Shown here: piece after piece, positions 47,516 through 57,596 of the stretch
How positions within the stretch are numbered: position 1 is the first letter of the stretch
Layout: each line of letters begins with the position of its first letter
Origin: Lysobacteraceae bacterium NML93-0793
GTDB lineage: Bacteria; Pseudomonadota; Gammaproteobacteria; Xanthomonadales; Xanthomonadaceae
Direction of reading: 5' to 3'
NCBI GenBank assembly: GCA_002324875.1
Contig: NTJG01000002.1
Span: 268,189-332,188 of the forward strand
DNA: 64,000 bases
The notes under the pieces: model-generated
What the model was told of the DNA's origin: nothing
Databases searched by the model: none
Seen by the model: the letters and a program-made list of their open reading frames with translations, nothing else
Program-made: the position numbers and the translations under genes

Positions 47516-47872
47516 GCGTCCGACCCGGACCTCGACGAGCATCCGCCTGTCGGCGCCGACGTCATCCAGGGGTACCCGCTCCGCCAGGCGCGCGGCGCCG
47601 CGCAGGCCCGTGAGGCCGCATGCGCGCCGGTCTGCCCAGGGTTCGGCAGGCCGCGAACGGTTTTGATCTCAGCGCGCGAACGCGCGGCGGCAGGCGTGAC
47701 CGAAGAGGGCTCCTCCACCGGTCGCCCGCACCCGATGCCGGAACGCGACGACGCTGCGTCGCTTGCTAGGCGCTGCCGGCGTTGCAGTCCTTACGGGAGT
47801 CGGCGCCGGAGCTGGGGTTGGTCGGTCAGAGACGATGCGTGATTCGCGCCGCGAGGTCCGACCGGTTCGCGG
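47516..47872. other. intergenic stretch, nothing recognised
   Basis: These 357 bases lie between the convergent rsmE and DUF2058 genes. Short open frames are present but none resembles a protein or has a ribosome site; no strong hairpin, tRNA or repeat was found. Confidence 0.4.
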
Positions 47873-48412
47873 TCACCAGACCAGGTCGTCGGGCACTTCG
47901 AAGCGCGCGTAGTACGCATCGTCATCGGCGTTGCCCGACGACGGCACCGATGCCGCGTGATCCAGCACGATCATCCCGGCGTCACGGGCCGCCACCTTCT
48001 CGGCCGCAGCGCGCGGAATCAGCGCGTATCCCTCGCCCGAGCGGGCGATCACCAGCGCACCGGTGGCGAGCTGCGTGCGCTGCGCGGCGTCGACCTGGAG
48101 CGCGCGGATGGCCTGGCCGTCGACGAACCGGTATTCGATCTCGCCCGTCGCACGCACGCGCTGGGTGTCGATGATCTGTCGGGCCTGGGCGCGCTGCTCG
48201 TGCAACCGGGCCTGCGCATTGCGCTCGGCGGCCAGCACGCGATCACGCTCGGCGCGTTCGATGCGCAGACGCTCGACCTCGCGCTGCTGTTCGCTGGTCG
48301 GCGCCGGGCCCTTGCCGTGGCGCTGCTTGGCCTGCTCGCGGGCCACCTGGGCGACCTGGGATTTCTTCACCAGCCCCGCTTTGAGCAGCTGATCCTGTAG
48401 TGGGTTACGCAT
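47873..48412 (-). CDS. DUF2058 (YaiL-like) nucleoprotein
   Basis: A 179-residue protein starting MRNPLQDQLLKAGLVKKSQ, the hallmark of DUF2058/YaiL. A long Arg/Glu/Gln-rich helix (about 30-80) follows, then a small C-terminal domain (EIEYRFVDGQAIRAL, YALIPRAAAEKVAARD). Members associate with polynucleotides or ribosomes; the exact role is not known. Confidence 0.88.
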   Translation of the reverse strand: MRNPLQDQLLKAGLVKKSQVAQVAREQAKQRHGKGPAPTSEQQREVERLRIERAERDRVLAAERNAQARLHEQRAQARQIIDTQRVRATGEIEYRFVDGQAIRALQVDAAQRTQLATGALVIARSGEGYALIPRAAAEKVAARDAGMIVLDHAASVPSSGNADDDAYYARFEVPDDLVW

Positions 48413-48517
48413 GCCGCCAGTCTAGTGCAGCGCCGGCCCTCCGGCACTGCGCGACCGCGCGCCGGATCGATACGACGCCGAGCGGGGCGCGGGATCGAAC
48501 GCCGCGTGAGCGCCCGG

Positions 48518-48988
48518 TCAGGCCGCCAGCGCCTCGCGCACCGAGCGCTCGATCTGGTCGAGATCGGGAATCTGCGCGGTGTCGTCGTTCAGACGCACGC
48601 GGGCACTGACCGCGAACGGCAGCGCGTCGCCTTCACCGTCCGATTCCTCGAGCAGATTGTCGGCGGCGATGGTCACCAGCCGCGGGAAGCCCTGGGTGAC
48701 GAGCGCGAAGAACGGCAGGCGCGGATCGCCGCCCAGCGCCTTGAACACGACCACCTTGCTGCCGAGGCCGGCCTGCTCGTCGCCCTGACCGGACAGCACC
48801 GGGAACGCCACCAGCGGCAGGCGCCAGCCGCGCCAGCGCAGACGGCCGAGCAGCCAGTCGGGTGCGTCCTCCACCGGCTCGGGCGGCGAGTACGACAGCA
48901 CTTCGGAAATCGTCGCGTTGGGCAACAGCAACTGGGTCGCGCCGACGCGGATCAGGACGCCGCGGATGTCGTCGAGGGTGGCATTCAC
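48518..48988 (-). CDS. chpC: CheW-domain protein of the Pil-Chp system (ChpC-like)
   Basis: A 156-residue CheW-like adaptor (RVGATQLLLPNATISEVLSY, WLLGRLRWRGWRLPLVAFPVLSGQ-type core). In Pseudomonas ChpC is a second adaptor beside PilI that links further receptors to ChpA. The start is GTG 48988, overlapping the chpB stop as GTGA. It is the last gene of the pilG-to-chpC transcription direction. Confidence 0.85.
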   Translation of the reverse strand: MNATLDDIRGVLIRVGATQLLLPNATISEVLSYSPPEPVEDAPDWLLGRLRWRGWRLPLVAFPVLSGQGDEQAGLGSKVVVFKALGGDPRLPFFALVTQGFPRLVTIAADNLLEESDGEGDALPFAVSARVRLNDDTAQIPDLDQIERSVREALAA

Positions 48989-50835
48989 AGCGACAGGCCT
49001 CCAGGGCCGGGTTCGGATTGACGCGCGGCCGGCATCCAGCGCGCGAGCAGCCAGTCGGCGATTTCATCGGGACGCCCCGACGGCCCGCCGCGCTCGGCGA
49101 CGGCATGTGCCGCGACGGAGTCGTAGCAGCCTTCGTCGGACTGGCCGCCCACCAGCGCGCCCTGCCAGGCCGGGCTCATGGCGATGTCGACGAGCGCCAC
49201 ATCGGCACCGCTGAGAAACAGCACCGCACTGTCCTCGGCCGGGATCGACTCGGGAAGTGCGCCCAGGTCACCGGTCTCGGCAAAGCGCAGCTCGCCTGCG
49301 GCCATCGCCGGCAGCAGGCCGGGCGGCAGGAAGTAGACCTCGCCGGGCACCACCGACATGCCGGCTTCGGCCAGTTGGACGGGCAACGCGCTCGCGCGCT
49401 CCATCTGGCGGACGAGCCGGTCGTAGCGGCCGCCATCGAGCTGCAGCCTCACAAGAATGGGGCGCGGGAAGCCTTCGGGGATCGCGCCGAGCAGTTGGCG
49501 TACCGCGTCGGGACCGCCCAGGCCACCTTCGACCAGGACCACGCCGCGTCGCGGGCCGTGCCCGTAGCTGTTGGTGTCGGCGAGGCTGAGGCCGGAGATG
49601 CGGCTTTCGAGCGCGGCCAGGTCGAGCGCGGCATGGCGCGGCGCGCTCGCCTCGGGCGCGGCCGGTGGCGCATCGTCATCGAGCAACTGCAGACCGCCGC
49701 CGTCGAATTCACCGGGCATGATGCCGGTGGCAGGCGCTGACGTATCGAGCTCCGCCGTCCCGTCGACATCCGAATCGCGCGCTCCACCCTCGCCACCGTC
49801 CTCGGGAATGTCCTCGAGGGTGAGCAGCGTCTCCAGATCGGCCGGGGCGGCGCTGTCGGCGACCGGCGGCGCATAGGTCAGATCGTCGGCATCGCCCAGC
49901 TCGAAATCGAAATCCAGCACCGGCGCCTGCAGCGGCGCAGCATCGGCATCGGTCTGCGGGCCATCGAACTCGGCGGCCACGGGATCGAACGCGTAGGCGC
50001 GCGGCGCTTCGGGCGCGCCGGCGGACGCATCGTCGATCGAGGTGAAATCCGCTTCCAGACCCTCGAGGGTGATGCCCTCGAACGCAGGCCCGGATGTCGC
50101 GTCCTCCGGCACATACCGGTCGAACTGCAGCGGCGTGATCTCGGTCGGCGCCTCGGCGACGCCGTCGAGTTCGGCGGCCACCGGATCGAATGCGAACGGG
50201 CCCGGCGCGCCATCGTCGCGCGCAGGTGCCGTTTCCGCTGTCGTGGCGTCGTCTTCCAGGCCCTCGATGGTGAAGGACGCGAATGTGATGTCGGAGGTGG
50301 CATCGACGGACTGCGCGGCGACGTCCGCGCTGTCGATGTCGAATGCAGGCGGCGCATCCTCGGCGGAAACCCCGAACGCGCCCGGGCTGTCGGCTGGCGT
50401 CGGATCGGCGTGGCCCGCGCTCGCTGCAGCGGCGTTGCTGTCCGGCGCGTATCCGGCGACATCGGCCTCGTCGTCCTGTTCGGCGCCCGGCGGCAGCACA
50501 TTGCCCTGGCCGCGCAGTTTGGCGGCGAGATGCCGCACCCAGCGCGCCGCGTCCCAGCCGGTGCGCTCGAGCACCAGCGCCGCTTCCTCGAAGATCACCG
50601 TGCGGCCCGGAGCCAGCAGCAGCGGCTCGAAGGTTTCCAGTGCGTCTTCGACCACCGGATCGAGCGCGACCACCAGCGCATCCGGGGCAAGGGCCTCGAT
50701 CGCATCGGGACCGGCCTGGGTGGGATCGACGGTCTGCACCACGTCCGCGCCCGATTCCACCAGGCCCTCGACCAGGCGGTCGCACGCGGGACCGGCGCGC
50801 GCGATGACCACGGTCCGAATGGCCGGCTCAGTCAT
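48985..50835 (-). CDS. chpB: CheB-like protein ChpB with degenerate active site and acidic linker
   Basis: A 616-residue protein in three parts: a receiver-like N-terminal domain (about 1-110), a low-complexity acidic linker (about 115-425), and a CheB methylesterase-like domain (about 430-605). The CheB part aligns well ([32 protein letters not shown]). By eye the catalytic Ser is replaced by Gly (VEGGLGG), the His by Gln (VRLQLDGG) and the Asp by Ala (SGADVAL). It is therefore unlikely to demethylate receptors. The linker holds repeated pieces such as [10 protein letters not shown] and [10 protein letters not shown]. Its start overlaps chpA by 8 bases. Confidence 0.82.
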   Translation of the reverse strand: MTEPAIRTVVIARAGPACDRLVEGLVESGADVVQTVDPTQAGPDAIEALAPDALVVALDPVVEDALETFEPLLLAPGRTVIFEEAALVLERTGWDAARWVRHLAAKLRGQGNVLPPGAEQDDEADVAGYAPDSNAAAASAGHADPTPADSPGAFGVSAEDAPPAFDIDSADVAAQSVDATSDITFASFTIEGLEDDATTAETAPARDDGAPGPFAFDPVAAELDGVAEAPTEITPLQFDRYVPEDATSGPAFEGITLEGLEADFTSIDDASAGAPEAPRAYAFDPVAAEFDGPQTDADAAPLQAPVLDFDFELGDADDLTYAPPVADSAAPADLETLLTLEDIPEDGGEGGARDSDVDGTAELDTSAPATGIMPGEFDGGGLQLLDDDAPPAAPEASAPRHAALDLAALESRISGLSLADTNSYGHGPRRGVVLVEGGLGGPDAVRQLLGAIPEGFPRPILVRLQLDGGRYDRLVRQMERASALPVQLAEAGMSVVPGEVYFLPPGLLPAMAAGELRFAETGDLGALPESIPAEDSAVLFLSGADVALVDIAMSPAWQGALVGGQSDEGCYDSVAAHAVAERGGPSGRPDEIADWLLARWMPAARQSEPGPGGLSL

Positions 50836-53800
50836 CGTCGCGCTCCAGCTTCAGCAGTTCATGCACGTGGCGCAGCAGATCGTGCTCCTGGTAGGGCTTG
50901 CCGAGGTAGCGCTCGACGCCGATCTCGAACGCACGCTGGCGATGCTTCTCGCCGGTACGCGAGGTGATCATCATGATGGTCACATCGCGCAGGCGCGGAT
51001 CGGCCTTCATCTGCGTCGCCAGCTCGTAGCCGTCCATGCGCGGCATTTCGATGTCGAGCAGCATCAGGTCCGGCACGCGCTCTTCCATGCGTTCGAGCGC
51101 GTCCACGCCGTCACGCGCGGTCATGACCTCGAAGTTGTGGCGTTCGAGCACGCGGCCGGTGACCTTGCGCATCGTCACCGAGTCGTCGACCACCATCACC
51201 AGCGGCACCGGCCGCTGCTCCGCGACGGCCACCGGCTCCTCCGGCACGTCACCGACTTCGGCCATGTGGGCGAGATGGCGACGCACCAGCGGCGCGACGT
51301 CGAGGATCACGACGACACGGCCGTCGCCCATGATCGTCGCGCCGAAGATGCCGGGCACCGAGGTGACCTGCGGACCGGCCGGCTTCACCACGATCTCGCG
51401 GTTGCCGACGATCTCGTCGACCGCGACCGCAGCGCGCAGTTCACCGGCGCGGATCAACAGCAGCGGCATCTGCAGATGGCCTTCCGCGCGCGCCGGCGCG
51501 TGACCGACGAGCCGGCCGAGATCGTGCAGCTGGTAGTCCTCGCCGCCGTACTGGTAGACCGCCCCCGGCTTCGCCTGGTCGCGGGCGATGCGGCCGACGC
51601 CGCGGACCGAGGCGATCGGCACCGCGAAGCTGGTCTCGCCGATGCGCACGAAGGCCGCCTGGGTGACCGCCAGTGTCTGCGGCAGACGCAGGGTGAAGGT
51701 GGTGCCCTGCCCCTTGCGCGAACGGATGTCGAAGCTGCCGCCGAGCTGGCGGACTTCGCTGGCCACCACGTCCATGCCCACGCCGCGACCGGCGAGACGG
51801 CTGACCTCGGTGGCGGTGGAGAAGCCCGGTTGCAGGATCATCGCATCGAGATCGGCGTCGCCGATCACCGCATCGGCATGGAGCAGGCCGCGTTCCTCGG
51901 CGCGGCGACGGATCGCCACGCGGTCGAGACCGGCGCCGTCGTCGCTGACTTCCAGCACCACTTCCGAGCCTTCGCGGCGGACCGCGATCCGCACGCTGCC
52001 CTCGTCGGCCTTGCCCGCGGCGCGACGGCCCGACGGGCTTTCCAGGCCGTGGGCGATCGCGTTGCGCAGCATGTGCTCGAGCGGCGACACCATGCGTTCG
52101 AGCACGTTGCGGTCGAGCTCGCCCTGGGCGCCGTCGAGGCGCAACTGCACCTGCTTGCCGGTGTCCTGCGCGGCCTGGCGCACGACGCGGCGCAGCCGCG
52201 GCACCATCGCATCGAAGGGCACCATGCGCGTGCGCATGAGGCCTTCCTGCAGATCGGAGCTGACGCGCGACTGCTGCAACAGCAGGGTTTCGTACTGGCG
52301 GGTCTGGTCGTCGAGCGTCTGCTGCAGGCTGCCGAGGTCGGCCGCGGTCTCGCCGAGTGCGCGCGAGAGCTGCTGCAGTGTGGAGAAGCGGTCGAGCTCG
52401 AGCGGATCGAACGTCGTGTTCGCCGTATCGCCCTCGCGCTGGTAGCGCGCGATGATCTGGGCTTCGGTCTCGATGTCGAGGCGACGCAACTGGTCGCGCA
52501 GACGCGTGTTGGTCTGCGCCAGCTCGTTCATCGCACCGCGGAACGCGCCGAGCTGCTGCTCGAGACGTGCGCGATAGATCGCGACTTCGCCGGCATAGGT
52601 GACCAGGCGGTCGAGAAGATCCGCACGGATGCGCACCTGTTCCTGCGAACCGCGCAACGCACCGTCTTCGTCGTCCGCGCCCATGTCCTCGGGCAGCAGG
52701 GGCGCCGACAGCGGCGCCAGCTCGGCCTTGGCCGCTTCGACGGCAGGCCGGGCCTGACCGTCGGCGACGACGGGCGACGTGCCGCTGAAGGCGTCGACCA
52801 GCGCCTGCGAGGCGCCGATCGCACGGCGTTCGCCCGCGCGCGTGACCATCGTATGCAGACGATCGAAGCCGCGTTCGAGCAGCGCCTGGTCGGCCCGGCG
52901 CAGCGTGGTGCGCCGCTCCGATACCGACTCGAGCAGCGTCTCCATTGCATGTCCGAGGTCGCCGATTTCCATCAGCCCGGCCATGCGCGCGCCGCCCTTG
53001 AGCGTGTGCAGATCACGCTGGAGGCCGGCCACGGCATCGCGGCTGTCGGGTTCCTCGCGCAGCTGCGCGAGCAGCCCGTCCGAATGATCGAGGAGATCGA
53101 TGCCTTCCTCGACGAAGATGTCGATCAGCTCAGGGTCGAGTCCTTCCAGATCCAGCGGCGCGTCCGGATCGAGCACCTCGTCCACCGGCGGCTGCCAGGC
53201 TTCGGTTACCGGCTCCGCTTCGGACGCGCCGGTCGCCGCATGGGACGCCGCATCGGCGATGGCCGCCGCGGTGTCCCCGTCGTTGGCATCGGACTCGAGT
53301 GCTTCGCCGGCGGCGCTGTCGGATTCGAGCGCAGCGTCCGGCGCAGCCTGCTCGTCTGCGACCGCGCGGGGCTCCGTGTCTTCGTGCACGTCCGATTCGG
53401 CATCGGCGTCAGTCGACACGACGGCGTCCGTTTCCTCATCGTGTCCGATGTCGGCGTCGTGCGCAGTGTCCGGCAGCGCCTCTTCACCAGCGGGGGCCGG
53501 GCCGTCCGCAACCGTGACCTCGGCCACGTCGCCCGTTCCGGGCACGCGCGTCTCGTCAGGCGACACGGCCATACCCGCCGCTTCCGCCTCATCCTGTTGC
53601 CGCGCTTCGGCATCGAAGCGCGCACGCGCGTCTTCGAGAACCTGCGCGTCGATCACATCCTGCGCCCGCTGCGCCTCCTGCTCCGCGTCGGACACCGCAT
53701 CGAGGGACGCGGCCCGCGCCGCGTCTTCGGCAGTCGGCATCGCCGCATCGGCGGCATCCGGCACATCCCCCAGCGCGCTTTCCGCCTCGAGGTGTTGCCG

Positions 53801-56800
53801 TTCCAGTCGTTCGGCGTCGAGACGTTCCTGTTCCAGACGCTCGGCTTCGAGGCGCTCGGCTTCGGCGCGCTCGGCGTCGAGGCGTTCCTGCTCAACACGC
53901 TCGGCTTCGAGGCGCTCGGCTTCGGCGCGTTCGGCGTCGAGACGTTCCTGTTCCAGACGCTCGGCTTCGAGGCGCTCGGCTTCGGCGCGCTCGGCGTCGA
54001 GGCGTTCCTGCTCAACACGCTCGGCTTCGAGGCGCTCGGCCTCGGCGCGTTCGGCGTCGAGACGTTCCTGTTCCAGACGCTCGGCTTCGAGACGCTCGGC
54101 TTCGGCGCGTTCGGCGTCGAGACGTTCCTGCTCCAGACGCGCGGCTTCCAGGCGCTCGGCTTCGGCGCGTTCGGCGTCGAGACGTTCCTGCTCCAGTCGC
54201 TCGGCTTCGAGACGCTCGGCCTCGGCGCGCTCGGCGTCGAGCCGCTCCTGCGCCAGACGCTCGGCTTCGAGGCGCTCGGCCTCGGCGCGCTCGGCATCGA
54301 GCCGTTCCTGCGCCAGACGCTCGGCTTCGAGGCGCTCGGCCTCGGCGCGCTCGGCATCGAGGCGTTCCTGTTCCAGACGCTCTGCTTCGAGACGCTCGGC
54401 CTCGGCGCGTTCGGCCTCGAGACGCTCCTGCTCCAGACGCTCGGTTTCGAGACGCTCGGCCTCGGCGCGTTCGGCGTCGAGACGCTCCTGCTCCAGACGC
54501 TCGATTTCGAGACGCTCGGCCTCGGCGCGTTCGGCCTCGAGACGTTCCTGCTCCAGCCGTTCGGTCTCGGCAGACGAGTCGCCGTCGCCGTCCTCGTCAT
54601 CGAACTGGAAGGCGAAGCGCTCGATCGCCGCCTCGGGCAGATGGTCGCGCACGGTCGCGACGCGCCCAGCCAGGGCATTGCGGACCGGAATTCTCGGCGC
54701 TTCGCCGTGCAGTGCGGTCAGCGCGGCGCGTACTTCGGCAGTGACCGCCTCCAGCACCTCGACGCCCTGGGCATCGGGTGCAACCTTCGCGGCGGCGAGC
54801 CGCTGCGCGTAGTCCTCGGCCGGACCGAGCACGAGTCCGATCGCCGGCACCTCGGCCATTGCGAACGCACCATGCATCGTGTGCAGCGCTCGCAACAGAC
54901 GCTCCGCGTCGAAGATGTCGCCGTTGCGGACGGCAGCGAGGCAGACGTCGACGGCATCGAGATGGCCCTTGACCTCGGTATCGAGAATCTCGAGCAGCAA
55001 GGCATCCACCGACGCCGGTACCGATTCCACGACATCGGCCGGGACGATCTCGTCTGCGGGCGAACCGGACACCGGCGCTTCCGCGTCCGTGGCCGGCTGA
55101 GAGGCGTCGACGACGGGTGCCGCAGACGCAGGCACGTCCGCGCCCGGGCGCGGGGCAGCGGCCACTGGCGCCTCGACCGGGACATGCACCGGCGCCGGAT
55201 GATCCGGCATGACGTCGTCGCCCGCCGCGATGCGCGCAGCGGATGCCTGCATCGTGTCGAGATCGGCGCGCAGTTCGGATTCGCCGCGCAGTACCGCCTG
55301 CAGCTCGGGCAGCGTGTAGAAAGCCTGATCGACCATCGCCACGACGGCCGGACTCGCCGGACGGGTGCCGTCCAGCACCCGGTTGAGCATGCTTTCGATG
55401 GCCCAGCTGAACTCGCCGAGCCGGCGTGCCCCCACCAGCCGTCCACTGCCCTTGAGCGTGTGAAAAACACGGCGGATCGGACGCAGCAGCTCCAGATTGT
55501 CCGGATGCGCGCGCCATGGCGGCAGCAGGGTGTCGAGATTGTCGATCTCGCCCGCGAACTCCTCGAGGAAGACTTCGCGGATCTCGTCGTCGATTTCGTC
55601 GCCGACGATCTCGAAGCCGCCGCTCGATGTGCGCAGCGGTGTGGCGGTCGGCGCCGGCTCCGCTGCAGGCGCTGGCGCGGGGGCTGGCGCCGCGGGTTCG
55701 ACCGGCGGGCGTGCATCACCGCCGCGTGCGAGCTGGGCCACGTCGATCGACTGCAGATCCAGCGCCAGTGCATCGTGCTCGGTGTCGTCGTGCGAGCCGG
55801 CTGCGGCTTCGGAAACGGCGGACTCCGGCAGCGGCCAGTACCCGAGCGCCTCCAGGCTGCTGCGGGCGATGTCGAGGATGTCGGCACGCCCCGCACGCGG
55901 CTCACGCAGCGCCTCGAGGTAATACTCGAGACTCGCGAGCGCATCGGCGAACGTGTCGAGCTGACGCCCGTTGGGCACGCGCTTGCGCGCGATCAGTTCG
56001 CGCTCGGCGTACAGGCGGACACCGTCGAGATAGGCCCGGGCCTGCGGAATCTCGAGCATCTGCAACGCACCGCCCACTTCGGACAGAAGTCGCGGCACTT
56101 CCTGCAGTTCGGCGTGATCCCAGTTGGTCTCGACGAACGCGACCAGGGCCTGGCGCGCGTCGGAGAAGTTCGCGATCGCCTCGCGCACGAGGACGACCAC
56201 CGACTGCTGCGCCTCGACGGCCAGGGTGTCGTCGCCACTGCCCTCGGGCATGTCGCTGCCGAGTCGCGAGACCTGGTCGTCGAGGGTGGCATCGACGTAC
56301 AGCAGCGCGCCGGCGACGTCGAGCAGCGTGTCCTCGCTGGCCGGCGTGCTGCCGTCGACGATCGTGCGCATGACGTCGCGCTGCTGCTGGACCACGCTGC
56401 GCGCGGCACCGAGGCCGAGCATGCCGAGCGTGTCGGCGACACCGGCCAGTACCTCGACCTGCGATTTCAGCGTGCCCAGGTCGGTGGACCCCGTCCGCAG
56501 ATGCAGATCGAGTGCGTCCTTGACCCGCAGCAGATCCTCCTTGACCGCCGCCGAGACCGTGTCGAGCAGCGCGCGGTTGCGACCGCTGAGGCTGCTGCGC
56601 GCGTGTTCCAGCTCCGAGGCGCTGGGCAGCTGGGCCTGCAGATCGAAGGTGTCGCGCAGATCGCGCAGCGCGGGGTGGTCGCTGTCGGCGTGGACCGCGT
56701 GATAGAGCAGTTGCCGCGTCGGTTCCTGCGCCGCGTCGGCCGCCAGCGTGGCCAGCGGCGCCTCCTGGGCCTGTTGACGGAGCTCGCGCTCGACACCGGA

Positions 56801-57520
56801 GAACACCTGGCGCAGCGCCTGCCGGCTGCTGCCGTCGAAGGCGTTGTCGGCCAGCGCTTCGGCGATCCGGCCGGCGACCCACAGCATGCGCCGGATCGAC
56901 TCGTCCTCGAACAAAGGCGCCAGTGCCTGCAACGCGGCGACCAGCGATGTCGCATCGCCCGGCGCACCGTCGGCAGGCCAGGTCTGCAGCGCGGCGCGCA
57001 GTGCGCGCAGTGCCGCGTCCCGGCCACCGCCGGTCTGGGCCGCCGGAGCCTGGGGCGCGGCCGGCACCGGCACAGGCCGTGCGAGATCCGGCGCGAAGAG
57101 AATGCTTTCGCTGAGCCCGGATTCTCCGCGCGCGGCACGCAACTCGTTGAGCAGCGGCAGCAGCACGATCGGGATGTCGCGATGTCCACCCTGCAGGCGC
57201 TCGAGGTAATCGGGCAGCAGCAGCATGCCGCGCAGCAGCGCGGCAGACGCGGCGTCGCGGTCGGCGGTGGCGTTGTCGCGCAGCGCGTCGGCCAGCCGCT
57301 CCATTTCCTCGACGACCATCGCCGGCGCGTACAGCTCGACCATGCGCAGGGTGCCCTGCGCCTGGTGCAGATAACCGGCGCACAGACGCATCCGGCTCGG
57401 GTCGTCGGTGGTTTCGACGAAGCCCTCGAGCTCGATCCGCGCCTGGCGCAGCACTTCGTCGAGTTCGGGCTTGATCCAGCCGAGCATCGTGTGGTCGATG
57501 GCGTCGCGGAGCCCGCTCAT
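50828..57520 (-). CDS. chpA: chemosensory hybrid histidine kinase ChpA (CheA-type)
   Basis: The central kinase of the type IV pilus chemosensory system, 2230 residues. The N-terminal region (about 1-600) matches the ChpA/FimL start ([22 protein letters not shown]). Clear Hpt domains carry His in [10 protein letters not shown] (about 687) and [10 protein letters not shown] (about 1505); a third, LHTMHGAFA (about 880), lacks the usual Lys. Residues about 980-1245 are a Glu/Arg/Ala-rich repeat helix. Then come the CheA dimerisation and ATPase domains ([13 protein letters not shown]), a CheW domain, and a C-terminal receiver with Asp in [15 protein letters not shown] 57520 has GGAG upstream. It should phosphorylate PilG and PilH. 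Confidence 0.93.
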   Translation of the reverse strand: MSGLRDAIDHTMLGWIKPELDEVLRQARIELEGFVETTDDPSRMRLCAGYLHQAQGTLRMVELYAPAMVVEEMERLADALRDNATADRDAASAALLRGMLLLPDYLERLQGGHRDIPIVLLPLLNELRAARGESGLSESILFAPDLARPVPVPAAPQAPAAQTGGGRDAALRALRAALQTWPADGAPGDATSLVAALQALAPLFEDESIRRMLWVAGRIAEALADNAFDGSSRQALRQVFSGVERELRQQAQEAPLATLAADAAQEPTRQLLYHAVHADSDHPALRDLRDTFDLQAQLPSASELEHARSSLSGRNRALLDTVSAAVKEDLLRVKDALDLHLRTGSTDLGTLKSQVEVLAGVADTLGMLGLGAARSVVQQQRDVMRTIVDGSTPASEDTLLDVAGALLYVDATLDDQVSRLGSDMPEGSGDDTLAVEAQQSVVVLVREAIANFSDARQALVAFVETNWDHAELQEVPRLLSEVGGALQMLEIPQARAYLDGVRLYAERELIARKRVPNGRQLDTFADALASLEYYLEALREPRAGRADILDIARSSLEALGYWPLPESAVSEAAAGSHDDTEHDALALDLQSIDVAQLARGGDARPPVEPAAPAPAPAPAAEPAPTATPLRTSSGGFEIVGDEIDDEIREVFLEEFAGEIDNLDTLLPPWRAHPDNLELLRPIRRVFHTLKGSGRLVGARRLGEFSWAIESMLNRVLDGTRPASPAVVAMVDQAFYTLPELQAVLRGESELRADLDTMQASAARIAAGDDVMPDHPAPVHVPVEAPVAAAPRPGADVPASAAPVVDASQPATDAEAPVSGSPADEIVPADVVESVPASVDALLLEILDTEVKGHLDAVDVCLAAVRNGDIFDAERLLRALHTMHGAFAMAEVPAIGLVLGPAEDYAQRLAAAKVAPDAQGVEVLEAVTAEVRAALTALHGEAPRIPVRNALAGRVATVRDHLPEAAIERFAFQFDDEDGDGDSSAETERLEQERLEAERAEAERLEIERLEQERLDAERAEAERLETERLEQERLEAERAEAERLEAERLEQERLDAERAEAERLEAERLAQERLDAERAEAERLEAERLAQERLDAERAEAERLEAERLEQERLDAERAEAERLEAARLEQERLDAERAEAERLEAERLEQERLDAERAEAERLEAERVEQERLDAERAEAERLEAERLEQERLDAERAEAERLEAERVEQERLDAERAEAERLEAERLEQERLDAERLERQHLEAESALGDVPDAADAAMPTAEDAARAASLDAVSDAEQEAQRAQDVIDAQVLEDARARFDAEARQQDEAEAAGMAVSPDETRVPGTGDVAEVTVADGPAPAGEEALPDTAHDADIGHDEETDAVVSTDADAESDVHEDTEPRAVADEQAAPDAALESDSAAGEALESDANDGDTAAAIADAASHAATGASEAEPVTEAWQPPVDEVLDPDAPLDLEGLDPELIDIFVEEGIDLLDHSDGLLAQLREEPDSRDAVAGLQRDLHTLKGGARMAGLMEIGDLGHAMETLLESVSERRTTLRRADQALLERGFDRLHTMVTRAGERRAIGASQALVDAFSGTSPVVADGQARPAVEAAKAELAPLSAPLLPEDMGADDEDGALRGSQEQVRIRADLLDRLVTYAGEVAIYRARLEQQLGAFRGAMNELAQTNTRLRDQLRRLDIETEAQIIARYQREGDTANTTFDPLELDRFSTLQQLSRALGETAADLGSLQQTLDDQTRQYETLLLQQSRVSSDLQEGLMRTRMVPFDAMVPRLRRVVRQAAQDTGKQVQLRLDGAQGELDRNVLERMVSPLEHMLRNAIAHGLESPSGRRAAGKADEGSVRIAVRREGSEVVLEVSDDGAGLDRVAIRRRAEERGLLHADAVIGDADLDAMILQPGFSTATEVSRLAGRGVGMDVVASEVRQLGGSFDIRSRKGQGTTFTLRLPQTLAVTQAAFVRIGETSFAVPIASVRGVGRIARDQAKPGAVYQYGGEDYQLHDLGRLVGHAPARAEGHLQMPLLLIRAGELRAAVAVDEIVGNREIVVKPAGPQVTSVPGIFGATIMGDGRVVVILDVAPLVRRHLAHMAEVGDVPEEPVAVAEQRPVPLVMVVDDSVTMRKVTGRVLERHNFEVMTARDGVDALERMEERVPDLMLLDIEMPRMDGYELATQMKADPRLRDVTIMMITSRTGEKHRQRAFEIGVERYLGKPYQEHDLLRHVHELLKLERDDD
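53821..54540 (-). repeat. tandem array of twelve 60 bp units inside chpA
   Basis: Twelve in-frame units of exactly 60 bp, with partial units on both sides (to about 53790 and 54570). Each unit codes for 20 residues of the type [20 protein letters not shown]. Units differ by a few bases, mostly silent or Leu/Val, Glu/Asp and Ala/Thr/Ile changes. The charge pattern predicts a long single alpha-helix or coiled coil of about 260 residues. Confidence 0.9.
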
Positions 57521-57596
57521 CGCGTCGCTCCGCGACGGACGAGCCGCGTGGACGGCCCGGAAAAACATGCGGTCATGCGGGGGTCCGTGTCTGCGC

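Noticed and set aside
53821..54540. CRISPR-like array
   Set aside because: The 60 bp periodic units have no spacers of unrelated sequence; all of each unit is conserved and in frame within chpA.
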